Shown here one piece after another: positions 26,067 through 35,448 of a DNA stretch of 64,000 bases (the first letter of the stretch is position 1; each line of letters opens with the position of its first letter). The stretch is taken from contig CALFVF010000005.1 in NCBI GenBank assembly GCA_937928735.1, positions 1-64,000 on the forward strand, written 5' to 3'. A program made the position numbers and the translations under genes. The notes below the pieces were generated by a model. It was not told the DNA's origin and did no database searches. It was given only the letters and a program-made list of their open reading frames with translations. The DNA comes from an uncultured Verrucomicrobiales bacterium (GTDB lineage Bacteria; Verrucomicrobiota; Verrucomicrobiia; Verrucomicrobiales; Akkermansiaceae).

Positions 26067-26295
26067 GATTAGGCTAGGATAACTTTCACTGCTTTAGCAG
26101 ATTATGTGCTCTATGGCAATGGTCAAGGTGGGTTAATATTCATTCAATCAAGAGTATGAGCTAGTTTTTTTCCTACAGGACACTTGCCTTAACTAACATG
26201 GAAAGATTTTTGCAGCACAGCCATACCCCATGTCAGGGTAGTAATGGAGTGGACTCATGATTTGTTCTTAGAGAAGGATACTAAACTGCTGTAGT

Positions 26296-27225
26296 TTAAA
26301 GAGAGGTGTAGGGGAGGCTAAAAATTTGTTCTCCCGCTTTTAGAGTGCCAGTCCGAAAACCTTGGCTAAACCAGTGTTTGCGCTGTTTAGAGGTGCCGTG
26401 CGTAAAGGAATCAGGGACAACGTAACCTTGGGCTTTCTTCTGTAGGGCGTCATCGCCAATTGCGGCTGCACAGCGAATCGCTTCCTGGATATCCCCAGCC
26501 TCTAGGTGCTGCCACTTCTGGTTAGCGTGGTAGGCGCAGACACCTGCCAGAAAGTCAGCATGAAGCTCGAGCCTTACAGAATTCTGGTTGTACTGCACTT
26601 GAGAGATAAGGCCATGCTGCTTATGTAGCCAGTCAGTGAGCCCCAAGAGACGCTGCACATGATGCCCGACTTCGTGATAGACCACATAGGCTTCAGCAAA
26701 GTCTCCCTGAGCCTGAAAGCGCTCTTTAAGCTCTGTGAAAAAACTCGTGTCGAGGTAGATAGTCTGATTGCTAGGGAGATAAAAGGGACCGGTGGCGGCA
26801 TTCGCTTGCCCTCCAGGCATGGGGGTTCTCTCAGAGAATAAGACGAGTTTGGGCTCTTTGTAATCAGAGTTTAACTGTTGAGAAAAGAGCTCCGCCCAGA
26901 CCGTTTCGGTGTCTGCTAAAATAGTGCGAATATACTCAGAAGTTTGGTCATTGCTGGTAGCTGATACCTGCCCCTTCTGTGAAGGGGCGTAGCTAGAGCT
27001 GCTGAATCCCAAAACACTGAGAGGGTTGAGCTGAAAGACAAACATCGCAACGGCCCCCAAGAGTAGCATCACAAGCTTAGTTTTGAAACTACCTCTCAGA
27101 AAGAGGGGGATTAAGAGCTTAGCGATACCCAAGTGAGCACGACCACTACCACCGCGAAATGAGGATGTTCTCTGGCCTCTTCGATCCTCTACATTGGAGC
27201 TTTGTCTTCTTCCCTTCCAGCGCAT
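26296..27225 (-). CDS. Neutral zinc metallopeptidase (YpfJ family, PF04228)
   Basis: A 309-residue membrane-anchored protein. The start MRWKGRRQSSNVEDRRG is the usual basic N-terminus of the family, followed by one transmembrane segment (about 52-75; MLLLGAVAMFVFQLNP). The C-terminal domain has the zinc site VVYHEVGHHVQ (about 185) and a downstream RLELHADFLAGVCAY (about 223-237) that supplies the third ligand; GKKNTAT-type segments such as ATGPFYLPSNQTIYLDTSFF fit the family. Its substrate is not known. Alone, with the 366-bp gap upstream before the DPBB-like gene. Confidence 0.88.
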   Translation of the reverse strand: MRWKGRRQSSNVEDRRGQRTSSFRGGSGRAHLGIAKLLIPLFLRGSFKTKLVMLLLGAVAMFVFQLNPLSVLGFSSSSYAPSQKGQVSATSNDQTSEYIRTILADTETVWAELFSQQLNSDYKEPKLVLFSERTPMPGGQANAATGPFYLPSNQTIYLDTSFFTELKERFQAQGDFAEAYVVYHEVGHHVQRLLGLTDWLHKQHGLISQVQYNQNSVRLELHADFLAGVCAYHANQKWQHLEAGDIQEAIRCAAAIGDDALQKKAQGYVVPDSFTHGTSKQRKHWFSQGFRTGTLKAGEQIFSLPYTSL

Positions 27226-27592
27226 GGTTTCGTGAGTATCATACTTTCTAAGGAAAGACGATGCCTAAAGGGAAGCTCTCAAAGTTAGTGTCTGGGTCTA
27301 TGAGCACGCTTCGTGTGGCTCAGAGAGAAAGAATGACATACTGGAAGATAAATCATTGATTCGTAAAAACGTAGTGGACTGACTCAATCAAGAGCCAGCC
27401 CACCAATCAACAACGCATTGTCCCATTTCTGGAACAACTCTATAGACGGCCTGCAGGATGGAAAGGTCACAAGAAAAGCAGTTTTAGTGATATTTTTTAA
27501 TCTATGAGAGAAACTAAAATATGGATTTGATACGATCAGCATAATAGTGGATATAGAGGGCATCATTCACCTTCTTTGATACACAAGTGCTT
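27226..27592. other. Intergenic stretch between divergent genes, nothing recognised
   Basis: 367 bp between the zinc peptidase (minus) and the DPBB-like gene (plus). It must contain both promoters. A weak imperfect hairpin (CTGACTC...GAGCCAG, about 27379-27398) is present. I see no gene, tRNA or repeat-family end. Confidence 0.4.
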
Positions 27593-28363
27593 ATGTTACG
27601 TATTTTGGCTCTACTGCTGTTCGTTTCTCTGCCATCCCTTGGGCAGAGTTTTGTGGAGATTCTTGAGCAGTCACACAATCAGGCTTTGGAGCAAACCAGA
27701 GACAAACTCCCGAGCCTCAGAGATCCATTTCGCATCCCCCCTAAAGTCAATATCATGGTGGAAGATCCTGAAAAATGGAATGTGATTCACCGATGGAGAC
27801 GAAACGTGGTGGCCACCATATTCTGGGTGGGAGAAGATGCCTCACAGAATAACCCCGTACACAACCATGCGAGCTCGTGGGATCCTAATTGGCTAAGAAC
27901 CTTTGGGGGAATTGATGATCCAGAGAATAGGAATGGGTATTTTCCGCGTGGATTTTACCCTCAACAAAATCCTTTTTATATCGCATTACCGTATAACGAT
28001 ATCGCACCTGGGGGTGGTAGGCATAAGGACACTGCAAGTGAGGTAGTCCCGTGGTACTGGCGCTCTTTTCGCAGTCCAGGTAGCTCTGTGTGCCATGGCC
28101 GCTGGATTGCACTGCACTTTGGAAAGAAAGTCTGCTACGCCCAGTGGCGAGATGTCGGGCCATTCTCCACCGACGACTGGGAGTATGTCTTTCAAGGAAA
28201 ACCTCCAAAACCCAACCGGAATGGAAATGCAGGGATTGACCTGAGTCCCGCTGTCAGAGATTTCTTAGGGATAAAGAGTGGTCAGACACTGTCCTGGAAA
28301 TTTGTCGATAGCCTCGAGGTCATTGATGGTCCATGGAGTGAGTGGCTCTTGCCCACGAAGTAA
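27593..28363 (+). CDS. Exported protein with a double-psi beta-barrel-like core
   Basis: ATG 27593 begins a signal peptide (MLRILALLLFVSLPSLGQS). The mature part carries FYIALPYNDI (about 123-132) and CYAQWRDVGPFSTDDWEYVF (about 180-199) followed by GIDLSPAVRDFLGI (about 214). This ALPYND...DxGPF...DLSxAxxxxLG order resembles the double-psi beta-barrel of RlpA and expansin-like proteins, so a peptidoglycan or polysaccharide interaction is possible. The assignment rests only on motif similarity. It converges with the prepilin gene, leaving just 13 bp between them. Confidence 0.6.
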   Translation: MLRILALLLFVSLPSLGQSFVEILEQSHNQALEQTRDKLPSLRDPFRIPPKVNIMVEDPEKWNVIHRWRRNVVATIFWVGEDASQNNPVHNHASSWDPNWLRTFGGIDDPENRNGYFPRGFYPQQNPFYIALPYNDIAPGGGRHKDTASEVVPWYWRSFRSPGSSVCHGRWIALHFGKKVCYAQWRDVGPFSTDDWEYVFQGKPPKPNRNGNAGIDLSPAVRDFLGIKSGQTLSWKFVDSLEVIDGPWSEWLLPTK

Positions 28364-28376
28364 GTGTAAGATCAGA

Positions 28377-28949
28377 TTAGTTACTGGCAATACCAGCGTA
28401 GGTGATCTGACTCTGGAATTGATCCTGCAAGGTGATGAGAAGAATGCCATCAGCATCGATACTAAAGTCGACGTTAGCGACTCTGCTGGAGAGTATCCAG
28501 GGTGTTCCCAGAACGTTTGCGCCGCCTACGTTATCGACATTGGTGAATTGAAGTTGGCCTGTAAGTTGACCTGGAGTAGGTGGAATAAATGTTAGCAGTC
28601 CAAATAAGCGTGAACCATCTGCCTGGGCGTAGCCAATGAGTAAGGTGTTGCCGTTATCCGCTACGTTAGTAAGACCTGGAGAGCCGTCAAAAGCTTCGAT
28701 CGCATTTCGATGGATACGAAAAGCGTCAGCTTGGGAGAGAATACGGCTCAGCATGTTGTTGATGACAGGTGCATCTTGAACGAGGAAATTCTGCTGCTGA
28801 AGAATTCTGAAATAGGTGAATTGCTGAGTGAGTAATGTGGTAGAAGTAGCGGCAATGAGTAGAATAAGAACTAGAGCCACGGTGGCCTCAATCAAGGTAA
28901 AGCCTCTTCGGATCACTCGAAATTTTCTAATACTTTTTTGCTGATTCAT
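28377..28949 (-). CDS. Prepilin-type N-terminal cleavage/methylation protein
   Basis: I start at ATG 28949; the longer open frame to 29153 overlaps the divergent gene and has no coding character. The head is MNQQKSIRKFRVIRR followed by GFTLIEATVALVLILLIAA, a prepilin peptidase site (cut between G and F) and the hydrophobic alpha-1 segment. The remainder (190 residues in total) is a beta-rich minor-pilin-like domain (NGNTLLIGYAQADGSRLFG; LTGQLQFTNV). The protein is a pseudopilin of a type II secretion or type IV pilus-like machine; the machine genes are elsewhere. Confidence 0.8.
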   Translation of the reverse strand: MNQQKSIRKFRVIRRGFTLIEATVALVLILLIAATSTTLLTQQFTYFRILQQQNFLVQDAPVINNMLSRILSQADAFRIHRNAIEAFDGSPGLTNVADNGNTLLIGYAQADGSRLFGLLTFIPPTPGQLTGQLQFTNVDNVGGANVLGTPWILSSRVANVDFSIDADGILLITLQDQFQSQITYAGIASN

Positions 28950-29020
28950 GGAGGTAGTAGAGGACGTGATTTTTCTATTGGTATTAGACAACTTCGTTAT
29001 CATATGATTAATAAGGCTAT

Positions 29021-29620
29021 ATGTCTCTGCGCTACATGTCAAAACTAATCCCAACGCTGCTACTGAGCAGTAGTTTATTTGTGTTGAGTGCTCTGGGAGT
29101 GGAAGCGCAGTCTTTACTCTCTCCCCCATATGGGCAGCAGTGGGCGGAGACACCGGATCGATTTTTGAGATGGGCGGAGTCTCAGGATCTGGATATCGAG
29201 ATCACATCCCCTGCCGAGAATCGAGCGAAGCGCTACATCAGAGCGTATTCAAAGAAACTGGGAAATCAGAAGCTCGGAGTGCACAGTATCGAGGCGCGCT
29301 ATCACCATAGCCAGCTCTATGAAGTCACGGTGGATTATTTTGACCCGAGGCTATCGAGCGCTGCAGCAAAGACAAAGCACATTGAGGCGAAACGTGCCAT
29401 AGTGAGTCAGTATGGGACAATGAAGCCAGGGGAGAAGAGGAATTCAGAAAAAGACGGCTATAAGACAGAAGTCGTGAGCTATCATATCGAGCCTATAGGG
29501 GGACTCATGCTTGTGATTTTATCCACAGAGGTAACAGATCTTCTTCGCAAGAAATCTTTATTTCGTTTTTCTCTGATTTATAGAAATGAAAATGTGATTG
29601 TGAATTCGCGTCGGCAGTGA
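29021..29620 (+). CDS. Secreted protein of unknown function
   Basis: A 199-residue protein with a signal peptide; ATG 29021 or ATG 29036 (MSKLIPTLLLSSSLFVLSA) could be the start, the second giving the cleaner signal. The mature protein is basic in the middle (ENRAKRYIRAYSKKLG) and has alternating beta and helix (YEVTVDYFDPRLSSAAAKTK; GLMLVILSTEVTDLL). I do not recognise a family. It is divergent from the prepilin gene and convergent with the kinase gene. Confidence 0.55.
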   Translation: MSLRYMSKLIPTLLLSSSLFVLSALGVEAQSLLSPPYGQQWAETPDRFLRWAESQDLDIEITSPAENRAKRYIRAYSKKLGNQKLGVHSIEARYHHSQLYEVTVDYFDPRLSSAAAKTKHIEAKRAIVSQYGTMKPGEKRNSEKDGYKTEVVSYHIEPIGGLMLVILSTEVTDLLRKKSLFRFSLIYRNENVIVNSRRQ

Positions 29621-29652
29621 AGAAGAGGTTTTGTGGTGCCATCGAATATTCA

Positions 29653-31398
29653 CTAGATGATGCCAAACACTTTCAGGATAGTATTCATAGGCCAGTCCAG
29701 ACCATAGGCATTGGGTAAGGGGTCTTTTGTGGCCATTTGAATACAGAGCAATGCCATGGCGACAGTGGATGAAGCCATAAGTAGAACTCCAGCAATGGCT
29801 CGAATCCCTGTTCTTAAAGAGAAGATTAAGTCACCCAAAAACGGTAAAAAGAATCCGATTAAGACCCAAGCGATTCCAGCTTTGATTTGCCGAGCTTTTG
29901 TAATAATGAAACCGTAAAAGAGTAGTAACCATGTAAAAGCTAGAGATAGGGTCGGAGCCTCGAGAGGCTTGTGAATAATGATAATACCCGTGAGAAGCAG
30001 GCCCAAGGCCGTGAGTGTTGTCTCTCCAGATGCTAGGGCTCTACTCATTTTGGACTTTTTCTTCTTCTTACCCTGTTTGAGTATCTGAGTCTTTTGCATG
30101 TCGGCAGCCTTCTTTTGCTCGTCGGCTTTTCGTAGTGCCCCATTTTTTTCTGCGAGTAAGATAGAGTCTGCTAGATCAGCGCACTTCTCAGCGGTAACCC
30201 AGTCGACAAAGGAAGGGTGCCAGACGAGATCATTGCGCTGGAATTTACCCTCTGTGCAGAGTCGTTTGAGTTTTTCTAGTGACACTGGGCCTTTCCGGCT
30301 TTCTTCAACAGAGAAATACCAGGTGGCGTCGGTGGGGGGAGCAACGGCTTCTTCTTCCTCGAAGGTTTTTAACTTTGAGCGCTCGGGAGCTCTCGCCACG
30401 ACACTAGTTGTCTTGGCCGCTTTCCCACCACGCGTAGCTGTGAGAAGCGAATCATAGGAGGTAGGAGAGGCTATGGGCTCGCTCTGTTTGAGGGAGTCCA
30501 CTGTAATGGGTCTCACAAGACGGCTGCCGATAGAATCACTGGTCTTCTTAGAGGAGAGGGCAAAAACCTCTGCCGTGTCGACAAGGTCGAGTTCTTCAAG
30601 GAGGTCTAGGGATGCTTGGCAGGAGGAGAACCGCTTGTCAGGCTTTAGAACAAAGTGGCTTTCCACCCACTTACAAAGTGCCTCAGGGAGATCTGGGCGA
30701 ATACTCCTAATTGGCTGAAACTTCCCGGTCATGTGTGCGGCCATGACTTGAACGGATGTTTCTCCATAGAATGGGTAACATCCCGTCAGCAAGAAGTAGA
30801 AGAGGCAGCCGAGAGCGTAGATGTCAGTTTGCACGGAAACAGCACCTGTTTCAAACTGTTCAGGAGCCATGAAGAAGATGGAACCGACAAGTTTTCCCGT
30901 GCCAGAGCGCTCTTTGGGTTCTTTGAGCGCCTCAGGAGCCATGCCGAAGTCGAGAACCTTAATTTCATATTGATTGCCAGGCAGCTGACAGAGCATGACA
31001 TTGGCCGGCTTGAGATCACAGTGGAGCACTCCGTGTGCGTGACTGGAAGCGATAGCGCTGAGAACTTGACCAGCGACAAATTTAAAGTCGCGAATTAACA
31101 GTAAATGTTTGGAAACTAAGCCATCTAGAGTGACACCTTGAACATGCTCCATGACGATTTCGCCACCAGATGGAGTAGACTGGATATCAAAGATGGAGAC
31201 AATATTGGGGTGGCGCATCGCCGCTAGAGTCTTAGCCTCAGCGAGGAGTTGGTCACGAAGCATCTCACCGTCATCTTGTTCGGTGATGTTGAGGCGTTTA
31301 ATCGCAATATTGCGATCAAGTTCTCTGTCTTTGGCTAAGAATACAGTGCCAAATCCGCCTGATCCCAGTTGCTGGATGATTTCATACCTATCGTTCAT
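29653..31398 (-). CDS. Membrane Ser/Thr protein kinase with GYF_2 domain
   Basis: A Hanks-type kinase domain fills residues 1-270: P-loop LGSGGFGTV (11-19), Lys34 in IAIKRL, HCDLKPANVM with catalytic Asp128 and Asn133, DFG at 150-152, and FMAPEQFE. The usual HRD is HCD, so it is a non-RD kinase. A GYF_2 (DUF4339) domain follows (about 360-410; WYFSVEESRKGPVSLEKLK, DLVWHPSFVDWVTAE), then a Lys-rich segment and three or four membrane helices at the C-terminus (about 455-575). The kinase faces the cytoplasm. Targets are unknown. GYF_2-plus-kinase architectures are typical of Planctomycetota and Verrucomicrobiota. Confidence 0.88.
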   Translation of the reverse strand: MNDRYEIIQQLGSGGFGTVFLAKDRELDRNIAIKRLNITEQDDGEMLRDQLLAEAKTLAAMRHPNIVSIFDIQSTPSGGEIVMEHVQGVTLDGLVSKHLLLIRDFKFVAGQVLSAIASSHAHGVLHCDLKPANVMLCQLPGNQYEIKVLDFGMAPEALKEPKERSGTGKLVGSIFFMAPEQFETGAVSVQTDIYALGCLFYFLLTGCYPFYGETSVQVMAAHMTGKFQPIRSIRPDLPEALCKWVESHFVLKPDKRFSSCQASLDLLEELDLVDTAEVFALSSKKTSDSIGSRLVRPITVDSLKQSEPIASPTSYDSLLTATRGGKAAKTTSVVARAPERSKLKTFEEEEAVAPPTDATWYFSVEESRKGPVSLEKLKRLCTEGKFQRNDLVWHPSFVDWVTAEKCADLADSILLAEKNGALRKADEQKKAADMQKTQILKQGKKKKKSKMSRALASGETTLTALGLLLTGIIIIHKPLEAPTLSLAFTWLLLFYGFIITKARQIKAGIAWVLIGFFLPFLGDLIFSLRTGIRAIAGVLLMASSTVAMALLCIQMATKDPLPNAYGLDWPMNTILKVFGII

Positions 31399-31539
31399 GT
31401 GTTTCTATAAACGGTTGCCAGTCAATGGGGGTATTACTGGGAATTCCGTCGACAGGCTATTCACAAGTAGGCTGTGAAACCATGAAAAATTTAAACTTAG
31501 CGCATTTTTTTAGGGAGAGAATGTGATTTGTTTTATCCA

Positions 31540-32112
31540 TTATTCATTTTCATTCTCCTTTTGTGTAAAACCTCTGGGAGTCTGCCAAGATTGGGCGTCA
31601 TTATGGAAGCGGTGATAGAAAATATTGGCTTTGTTCAGGAGGGTGGCAGCGTAGGGGTGATTTTGGGCGTTTTTCACCTCATAGCTGAGGATCTCAATGC
31701 CATAGGATTTGCCGATTTTTGTGCAGCATTCAATGAGTTGGAGAAAAAGAGAGCGCTGAATCCTCTGAGAATCTGCCTCAGCTAAGTCAAAAGAAATGAG
31801 ATAATGATCCGCTGAGAGAGCAGATCCTATGATTTGCACTTTAGCTAGACTAGCTCGGTTAATATCGTGGGGAGGCACTTCGCGGTAGCTGAGTGCTGGG
31901 ATAAGGTAGGGTTGGCTTATGGCTATAAAGTCAGTCTCAGGTGAGGCCTGACCAATGAGTATGGGACGCTCAACTATTATCACTTCCCCGTTCATATCTA
32001 GGGGCTGGGGGATCATGATAATAGACTCCTGAGTGGCGAAGAGCTGTGAGAGGAGCAGACAAAAATAGCCTAAGAAGGTGCTAGTTGAACGTAGAGTTTG
32101 TCTATAGAGCAC
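31540..32112 (-). CDS. Secreted protein of unknown function
   Basis: I prefer the GTG at 32112 as start, because it begins a signal peptide (VLYRQTLRSTSTFLGYFCLLLSQLFA) and overlaps the preceding gene by only 11 bp; an ATG at 32148 is also in frame. The mature protein (about 165 residues) has a repeated acidic/hydrophobic pattern and ends in KENENE. A run IIMIPQPLDMNGEVIIVERP is characteristic but I cannot name a family. It follows the methyltransferase gene on the same strand, so the two are probably cotranscribed and translationally coupled. Confidence 0.5.
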   Translation of the reverse strand: MLYRQTLRSTSTFLGYFCLLLSQLFATQESIIMIPQPLDMNGEVIIVERPILIGQASPETDFIAISQPYLIPALSYREVPPHDINRASLAKVQIIGSALSADHYLISFDLAEADSQRIQRSLFLQLIECCTKIGKSYGIEILSYEVKNAQNHPYAATLLNKANIFYHRFHNDAQSWQTPRGFTQKENENE

Positions 32113-32857
32113 GGCAGAAAAAAGTGAAAATTTGGGCGTCAGAGTCATCGTGACTCGATGTAGTAAAGTCCGTTATGCTGTGTATAACCTCCCACTGAGT
32201 AAGTTGAAGCATATAGTTTAATTCGTGTTGATAATACCACTGGAGCACTTGTTGAGTCGTCTGGGTCTGAGTACCTTTAGAAGATTTTAGGCAATAGTAG
32301 TGTGTGCGTTCTAAGGTCTGCTCACTGCGGTGTATTTTATACTTTGTGTGACAAGTCGCTGTATCACCGGAACCTAGGGATGTTTCTTGATCGAGATAAA
32401 ACTCGCCTTCAGAGATTTCAGCGGTGATTTCAGCCCACGGAATAAAGACAGAGAGATAGAGTCCGCCTCCATTTACGGTGGCAGCGCGGCATAGCCGGAG
32501 GCACTCCAAGGCCTCTTGGCGTGACAAAAGCTGTAGGGTGAAAGCAGGTATCAGTAGAGAATGTGATGGACTCTCCAGAGAAAATGACGCCATAGAGCCC
32601 AGTTTAACATCCACATTCTGACCCAGAGAAGCTGCTTCGGCTTTTAAGATCTCAAGCATGTCGGGTGAGTTATCCATACCCGTAATGTCGTAGCCTTCTT
32701 TTAGAAGAGGCAGGAGTAATCTCCCAGAGCCACAGCCTAGCTCAACTGTAGAGCCAGGGAAGAGCCTAAGAAACTCACGAATATGGGTGAGCTCAGCCGC
32801 TGGTCCCTCAGAGTTCCAGAATGCATCGTGAAGTGTCGCCTCGAGTGATTGGTACAT
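32102..32857 (-). CDS. Class I SAM-dependent methyltransferase
   Basis: The 251-residue protein has the Rossmann methyltransferase motif I VELGCGSGRLLLPLL (about 38-52), motif II-like GYDITGMDNSPDML (about 55-68) and the later AATVNGGGLYLSVF. It acts in the cytoplasm on an unidentified substrate. The downstream secreted gene overlaps its end. A stretch with QTQTTQQVLQWYYQHELNYML follows the core, as in small-molecule methyltransferases. I cannot assign the substrate. Confidence 0.8.
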   Translation of the reverse strand: MYQSLEATLHDAFWNSEGPAAELTHIREFLRLFPGSTVELGCGSGRLLLPLLKEGYDITGMDNSPDMLEILKAEAASLGQNVDVKLGSMASFSLESPSHSLLIPAFTLQLLSRQEALECLRLCRAATVNGGGLYLSVFIPWAEITAEISEGEFYLDQETSLGSGDTATCHTKYKIHRSEQTLERTHYYCLKSSKGTQTQTTQQVLQWYYQHELNYMLQLTQWEVIHSITDFTTSSHDDSDAQIFTFFCRAL

Positions 32858-32900
32858 GATAGCTCTTAGGTTGAGTTTCGATACACTTAATAATGAATGC

Positions 32901-34805
32901 TTAAGAGATCGTCTCAGGCTCTTCCGTACTCGGAGTTAATGATTCGAGGGTTTCACTCGATTGATCTTTATCGTTTTTTGAATTGGGAATGGCTCTGAGA
33001 GATTTTGCGAGAGCGTAGACCTTACAGCCCGTTTTTGGTGGTTTCATATCATCACAGGCCGGTCGGAGTCCTTTCTCTGGGTGATCGATAAAGAGCAAGA
33101 CTGATTCTGGGCCATGGAGTTCTAGAAAATCAATATAAGTGTATTGCTCAGAGAGAGTCGTGCTTCTAATCGTATAGCCATCCTGGACGAGTTTGTTGAG
33201 AGCATCATGCGTGGGTCTACCGGGGAAGCAAATACGGCCTCGCATGTGTCCGGCGACCGAGGTCGTGTGGTGCGCATTATCGTCTTTTGGGGCGACTTGC
33301 CAAATATCGGCACTGCCAAAGATATGGGCGAATTCTTTTGCAGCGAGACTATTAATTTCATCATTGGGGGTCGCTGTAACAAGCTGGCCGAGACCCGTCA
33401 TATCGAGTTCTTCTTCGACATACTCAGAGAGAATATTGAGCCGTTTTGCAGGAATACCCTTGAGACTCGCAGAGGCGACTTGACTGTAGTTGGTGTCCAG
33501 CATCAGGACATCATGACCATCTTCATGGAGAGACTTTGCAATAAGCCTTGTCCAATCTGAAGCCCCCGCAAAGAGCACGCCGCGTGGATTTTTCGCTGCT
33601 AATCTCAAATAATTCGCAAAGGGGGCGGCGAGTAGTCCATAGAAGGCGACAGTGCCAATAATCACAATAAACACAAGAGGCACAAGGGTCTTTGCCTGTT
33701 CTGCCACAGCGGGGGATAACTTACCGAGGTCTGCGGCATGCTCCATCTCGAGGGCGAAAATAGAAGTGACAGCCGCCGCCACGATACCGCGAGGTGCCAG
33801 TGCACTGAGGAAGAGACGTTCCTTAAAATTGACTTTTTTAGAGAAAATGGTCGCCAGAAAAATGCTGATGGGGCGAACCACGACAATGAGAAAGAAGAGC
33901 AAGATCAGGCCATGCCATGCCGTTTCCATCAAGCTAGCTGTTTCGATACGACCAGAGAGCACAATGAAGAGAACAGAAATAATGAGAACGCGGAGGTTTT
34001 CTTTAAATTCCAGAATGTGTTTTACAGAAACCGACTTTTGATTAGCAAGGGCGATACCAAGAACTGTGACCGTCAATAAGCCAGATTCATGCTGAATGGC
34101 ATTGGAACCCGCATAGGCCAAGGCTATGACAGAGAGCATGAAGGCGGAGTGGAGGAAATCAGGGATCAGGTGTTTTTTGAGTAGAAATTCAATAATTTTG
34201 GCGAGGATAATCGCGAAGATTACCCCAACAAGTACCGTCATTCCCAGTGAATGAAGAATGCTCTGCTTGGCCTCCTCAACATTACCAGCCAAAGCCGCTT
34301 GGTAGACAAAGACCGCAAGAATCGCCCCGATAGGGTCGACCACAATGCCCTCCCATTTCACAATCGAGCCGATTTTTCGAGAAGGGTTAATGTGGCGCAG
34401 CAAGGGTGCGATCACCGTAGGGCCCGTGACTACCAGAATGGAGCCCATAAGTGCTGCCACTCGCCAGTCGAAGTCGAGCGCGTAGATACCCACAGCAGTA
34501 GTGAGAACAAAGGCAATCGCAGCCCCTATTGTGCAGAGTCGTAGCACAGGCGCGCCACTTTCCTTAAGCTCAGAGAACTTCAGAGTCAGTCCACCCTCAA
34601 AGAGAATAATCGCCACACAGAGGCCGACGGCACTGAGTAGTAAGTCCTCATCCATATGATCGTCAATAGAGACATCAAGAAGAAGACTAGCGGCAAAACC
34701 GAAGGCTAAGAGAAGGAGAATGGAAGGAAGGCGAAAGCGCCACGCGAGCCATTGAGCTGAGATGCCAAGACCGAGGACGAGGGTGATAAAGGCTATGGGT
34801 TCCAT
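32901..34805 (-). CDS. Na+/H+ antiporter (CPA1) with C-terminal TrkA_N domain
   Basis: About twelve membrane segments fill residues 1-400 (for example ITLVLGLGISAQWLA, CVAIILFEGGLTLKF, SILVVTGPTVIAPLLRH, WEGIVVDPIGAI). The GPTV and VDPIG motifs are typical of CPA1/NhaP exchangers, with the DP of the VDP motif at the ion site. A cytoplasmic Rossmann-like TrkA_N domain follows (about 405-530; GVLFAGASDWTRLIAKSL, VLMLDTNYSQ), with a C-terminal tail. It is likely to exchange Na+ or K+ for H+ for pH and salt balance. It is the start of a minus-strand run (antiporter, methyltransferase, secreted gene). Confidence 0.85.
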   Translation of the reverse strand: MEPIAFITLVLGLGISAQWLAWRFRLPSILLLLAFGFAASLLLDVSIDDHMDEDLLLSAVGLCVAIILFEGGLTLKFSELKESGAPVLRLCTIGAAIAFVLTTAVGIYALDFDWRVAALMGSILVVTGPTVIAPLLRHINPSRKIGSIVKWEGIVVDPIGAILAVFVYQAALAGNVEEAKQSILHSLGMTVLVGVIFAIILAKIIEFLLKKHLIPDFLHSAFMLSVIALAYAGSNAIQHESGLLTVTVLGIALANQKSVSVKHILEFKENLRVLIISVLFIVLSGRIETASLMETAWHGLILLFFLIVVVRPISIFLATIFSKKVNFKERLFLSALAPRGIVAAAVTSIFALEMEHAADLGKLSPAVAEQAKTLVPLVFIVIIGTVAFYGLLAAPFANYLRLAAKNPRGVLFAGASDWTRLIAKSLHEDGHDVLMLDTNYSQVASASLKGIPAKRLNILSEYVEEELDMTGLGQLVTATPNDEINSLAAKEFAHIFGSADIWQVAPKDDNAHHTTSVAGHMRGRICFPGRPTHDALNKLVQDGYTIRSTTLSEQYTYIDFLELHGPESVLLFIDHPEKGLRPACDDMKPPKTGCKVYALAKSLRAIPNSKNDKDQSSETLESLTPSTEEPETIS

Positions 34806-34880
34806 AGAAAGCTAAACGCAGTTGTAGCGCTCAAATCCAAGAAGCGCGATGGAAAAAACAAGAATTCTAGCAGAGGTTTT

Positions 34881-35429
34881 CTAGAAAAGCTGGCCAAAAC
34901 GCTCACGCAGCTGGCCGCGCCATTTTTCTAAAAAGGCAAGATTGCGCGCCGTCTTAATGGCAAGATCTTGACAAGCAATGACTCCCTGACGATCAATCTG
35001 AGGGAGAGTGCTCTGGGTGGTGTCGATACTTGTTTCGACAGCTTGGATTTGTGCGCCAAGTTGCTGCTGGAGTTTGATGGACTCGGTTTCAGCGAGAGCT
35101 TTCTCCAGGGCACTAGAGGCCTTTTGCTTTCGTTTTAAATGGGTATCAATACGCTGGATGATATCCCCAGTACTCATAAAGAGCTCCATGAGGTCCGGAC
35201 TGACGGAGCCGCGCGGCGAGTATTCAATAGAGTAGAGTTCAAAGAGTTCACGAAGTCTGCCAGAGGCTGTACGGAGTTTTTGGTACGCTTGGTTGAGTTC
35301 TTTAAATTCCGCGTCACTGCCGCCCTGATCAGGGTGCGAGGAGGAAGAAAGCTCCTGAAAGCGCTCGCGAAGCATCTCTTCATCCAGATGGGCGTAATAA
35401 GGGAGGTTGAGCAGGTCAAAAGCAGACAT
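34881..35429 (-). CDS. J-domain protein, HscB-like
   Basis: ATG 35429 gives a 182-residue protein starting MSAFDLLNLPYYAHLDEEML. The J-domain is about 3-65, with the conserved HPD (SSSSHPDQGG, about 32-35) and KELNQAYQKLR. The remainder is a long, mostly helical coiled-coil-like region (about 80-150; KQKASSALEKALAETESIKL). The layout resembles HscB, the co-chaperone of HscA in iron-sulphur cluster delivery, but the helical domain is not clearly conserved, and no hscA or isc genes are near. It lies between tcdA and the antiporter, on the same strand. Confidence 0.7.
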   Translation of the reverse strand: MSAFDLLNLPYYAHLDEEMLRERFQELSSSSHPDQGGSDAEFKELNQAYQKLRTASGRLRELFELYSIEYSPRGSVSPDLMELFMSTGDIIQRIDTHLKRKQKASSALEKALAETESIKLQQQLGAQIQAVETSIDTTQSTLPQIDRQGVIACQDLAIKTARNLAFLEKWRGQLRERFGQLF

Positions 35430-35448
35430 AGAATCGATAAGATGAAAA

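Noticed and set aside
28978..28986. TTGGTATTA, resembling the end of the MITE-like element
   Set aside because: Only 9 bases match and no second end lies nearby; expected by chance about once in such a window.
28950..29153. N-terminal extension of the prepilin gene
   Set aside because: It overlaps the divergent secreted gene and lacks coding character; the prepilin head starts at 28949.
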